A stretch of DNA of 64,000 nt. Origin: Edaphobacter sp. 4G125 (GTDB lineage: Bacteria; Acidobacteriota; Terriglobia; Terriglobales; Acidobacteriaceae). Below, one piece after another: positions 63,126 through 64,000 of this stretch; the first letter of the stretch is position 1, and the number at the start of each line of letters is the position of its first letter. Under the pieces are notes generated by a model that was not told the DNA's origin, did not search any database, and saw nothing but the letters and a program-made list of their open reading frames with translations. A program made the position numbers and the translations under genes. The DNA lies in the NCBI RefSeq assembly GCF_014274685.1, contig NZ_CP060393.1, forward strand, positions 3,283,501 through 3,347,500, written 5' to 3'.

Positions 63126-63153
63126 ATTGTACCAGTGTCTGCAAGTCGCAGAC
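63126..63153 (-). promoter_or_regulatory. Probable promoter with inverted repeat GTCTGC-N5-GCAGAC
   Basis: On the minus strand TACAAT (63131-63126) resembles a -10 box. Just upstream a perfect 6-bp inverted repeat (63137-63153) fills the -35/spacer zone, where a regulator would block or realign the polymerase. It would drive the 26-codon frame and perhaps the ABC gene. The rest of the 62869-63247 gap shows nothing else recognisable. Confidence 0.45.
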
Positions 63154-63247
63154 CCTCGTCCTTTAGGTAGATGCGACAAGTCCGTTCTGTGATTCAGAAA
63201 AAATCTAAACGCAGTCTTCTGGGAAACGGAGTTTGTCCGTGAAATGA

Positions 63248-64000
63248 CTACGACCTGCCCTCAGCGGCTCTTCGCGCCGCGAACTCCGCTGGCGTCGGAA
63301 TCGGATCCAGTTCTCTCCCTGCAAACATCTCCGTAAAGATATGGACAACCTCATCTTTGACTAATCCGTTCGTCGCAAGAACTTCGCGACTGTCGAGCGT
63401 AAACCGTCCGCCATTAAAGTGAGATAGCGTCCCTCCCGCCTCCGTCACCAGCAAAGCACCAGCCGACGTATCCCACGGATTCAGGTTGAACTCCCAGAAC
63501 CCGTCCAGCCTCCCGCATGCAACATAGGCTAGGTCTAGAGCAGCCGAACCCACTCGCCGCACTCCATGCGAGCGCAACGTAATCTGGTAATAGAAATATG
63601 CATTTGGATTCAGGTGCCGCTTATGGCTGGGAAATCCTGTCGCAGTCAACGATTCCTGCAAAGTCTTCGTCTTCGATACGTGAATCTGCTTTCCGTTCAG
63701 CCACGCACCTTTACCGCGCTCGGCTACGAAGACTTCATCCCGCAGAGGATCGTAAACTACGCCCGCCTTCAGCGTGCCATCTTCGTCCTGTTTTAAACCT
63801 GCCGGCCGATGCTCCAGACCCAGCACCACTGCGAACGCAGGAAAACCATGCGCGAAATTTGTTGTTCCATCCAGTGGATCCACATACCAGCGATACTCGC
63901 TGTCCAAAGCATCGCGCGTGCCCTCTTCCCCATAGATCCCATGCGAAGGAAATGTTTCTTGTAACCTTTGACGAATCAGCTTCTCGCTGGCCTTATCGGC
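63248..64000 (-). CDS. Inositol monophosphatase family protein, N-terminus cut by window end
   Basis: 251 codons are visible; the frame stays open to base 64000 and the start lies outside. The metal-binding motifs of the family are present: GEEG (with preceding GIY), WYVDPLDGTTNFAHGFP, and WDTSAGALLVTEAGG near the end. Members hydrolyse myo-inositol phosphates or related sugar and nucleotide phosphates with Mg2+. The substrate here is not deducible. The C-terminal tail (PIPTPAEFAARRAAEGRS) is a little longer than usual. Transcription runs toward the ABC exporter, from which it is separated by 379 bp. Confidence 0.93.
   Translation of the reverse strand, partial: ADKASEKLIRQRLQETFPSHGIYGEEGTRDALDSEYRWYVDPLDGTTNFAHGFPAFAVVLGLEHRPAGLKQDEDGTLKAGVVYDPLRDEVFVAERGKGAWLNGKQIHVSKTKTLQESLTATGFPSHKRHLNPNAYFYYQITLRSHGVRRVGSAALDLAYVACGRLDGFWEFNLNPWDTSAGALLVTEAGGTLSHFNGGRFTLDSREVLATNGLVKDEVVHIFTEMFAGRELDPIPTPAEFAARRAAEGRS

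Noticed and set aside
62867-63166. 99-codon plus-strand frame between the ABC exporter and the phosphatase
   Set aside because: It overlaps the ABC start on the other strand, lacks recognisable features and is antisense to the better supported 26-codon frame and promoter.

Overview
The window looks like chromosomal DNA from a soil Acidobacteriota species (Terriglobia, in the Granulicella/Edaphobacter/Terriglobus range). The main reason is four very large TonB-dependent receptors (about 1030 to 1190 aa). Each starts with a carboxypeptidase-regulatory-like domain and ends in a beta-barrel strand with a terminal Phe, and three carry the 'PLNGR' plug motif; none has a SusD partner. They sit among many secreted glycosidases and LacI-type regulators. 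This is inferred from gene content; no rRNA or tRNA gene is visible.

Region 1 (1-29.8 kb) is a carbohydrate-utilisation island. On the minus strand a receptor (6381-9899) is followed by GH97, GH36 (alpha-galactosidase) and GH95 (fucosidase/galactosidase, cut by the window start). Divergent from it run a DUF5107-TPR protein, a sugar-porter MFS permease and a LacI regulator. Then come a mutarotase-like protein, a GH38-type mannosidase with a Tat-like signal, a DUF5703/GH95-like glycosidase with its own receptor, a sodium:solute symporter and a second LacI regulator. Repeated palindromes in the promoter regions suggest at least two LacI regulons. The likely flow is: receptor imports oligosaccharide across the outer membrane, secreted or periplasmic hydrolases trim galactosyl, fucosyl and mannosyl residues, and permeases take up the monomers.

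Region 2 (29.9-43.2 kb, minus strand) is an L-rhamnose catabolic operon: rhamnose isomerase, an unusual IclR-HTH/periplasmic-binding-protein hybrid regulator, a bifunctional rhamnulose-1-phosphate aldolase/dehydrogenase, rhamnulokinase, a GH106 alpha-L-rhamnosidase, a Nudix hydrolase, and a third receptor downstream that has its own palindromic operator.

Region 3 (43.3-54.7 kb) is more GC-rich and more housekeeping in character: secreted trehalase (GH37), a Lys/Ala-rich small protein, a heme-oxygenase-like metalloprotein, a Ser/Thr kinase with TolB-like and TPR modules, argininosuccinate synthase, an OmpA-family protein, UvrC and an SGNH hydrolase.

Region 4 (54.8-64 kb) holds a fourth receptor divergent from a LacI-MFS pair, an ABC exporter, two short candidate genes of 30 and 26 codons with good ribosome-binding sites, and an inositol-monophosphatase-family gene cut by the window end. 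Several start codons were moved downstream of the longest reading frame where a Shine-Dalgarno sequence, signal peptide or family length argued for it (receptors 3 and 4, trehalase, argG, uvrC).
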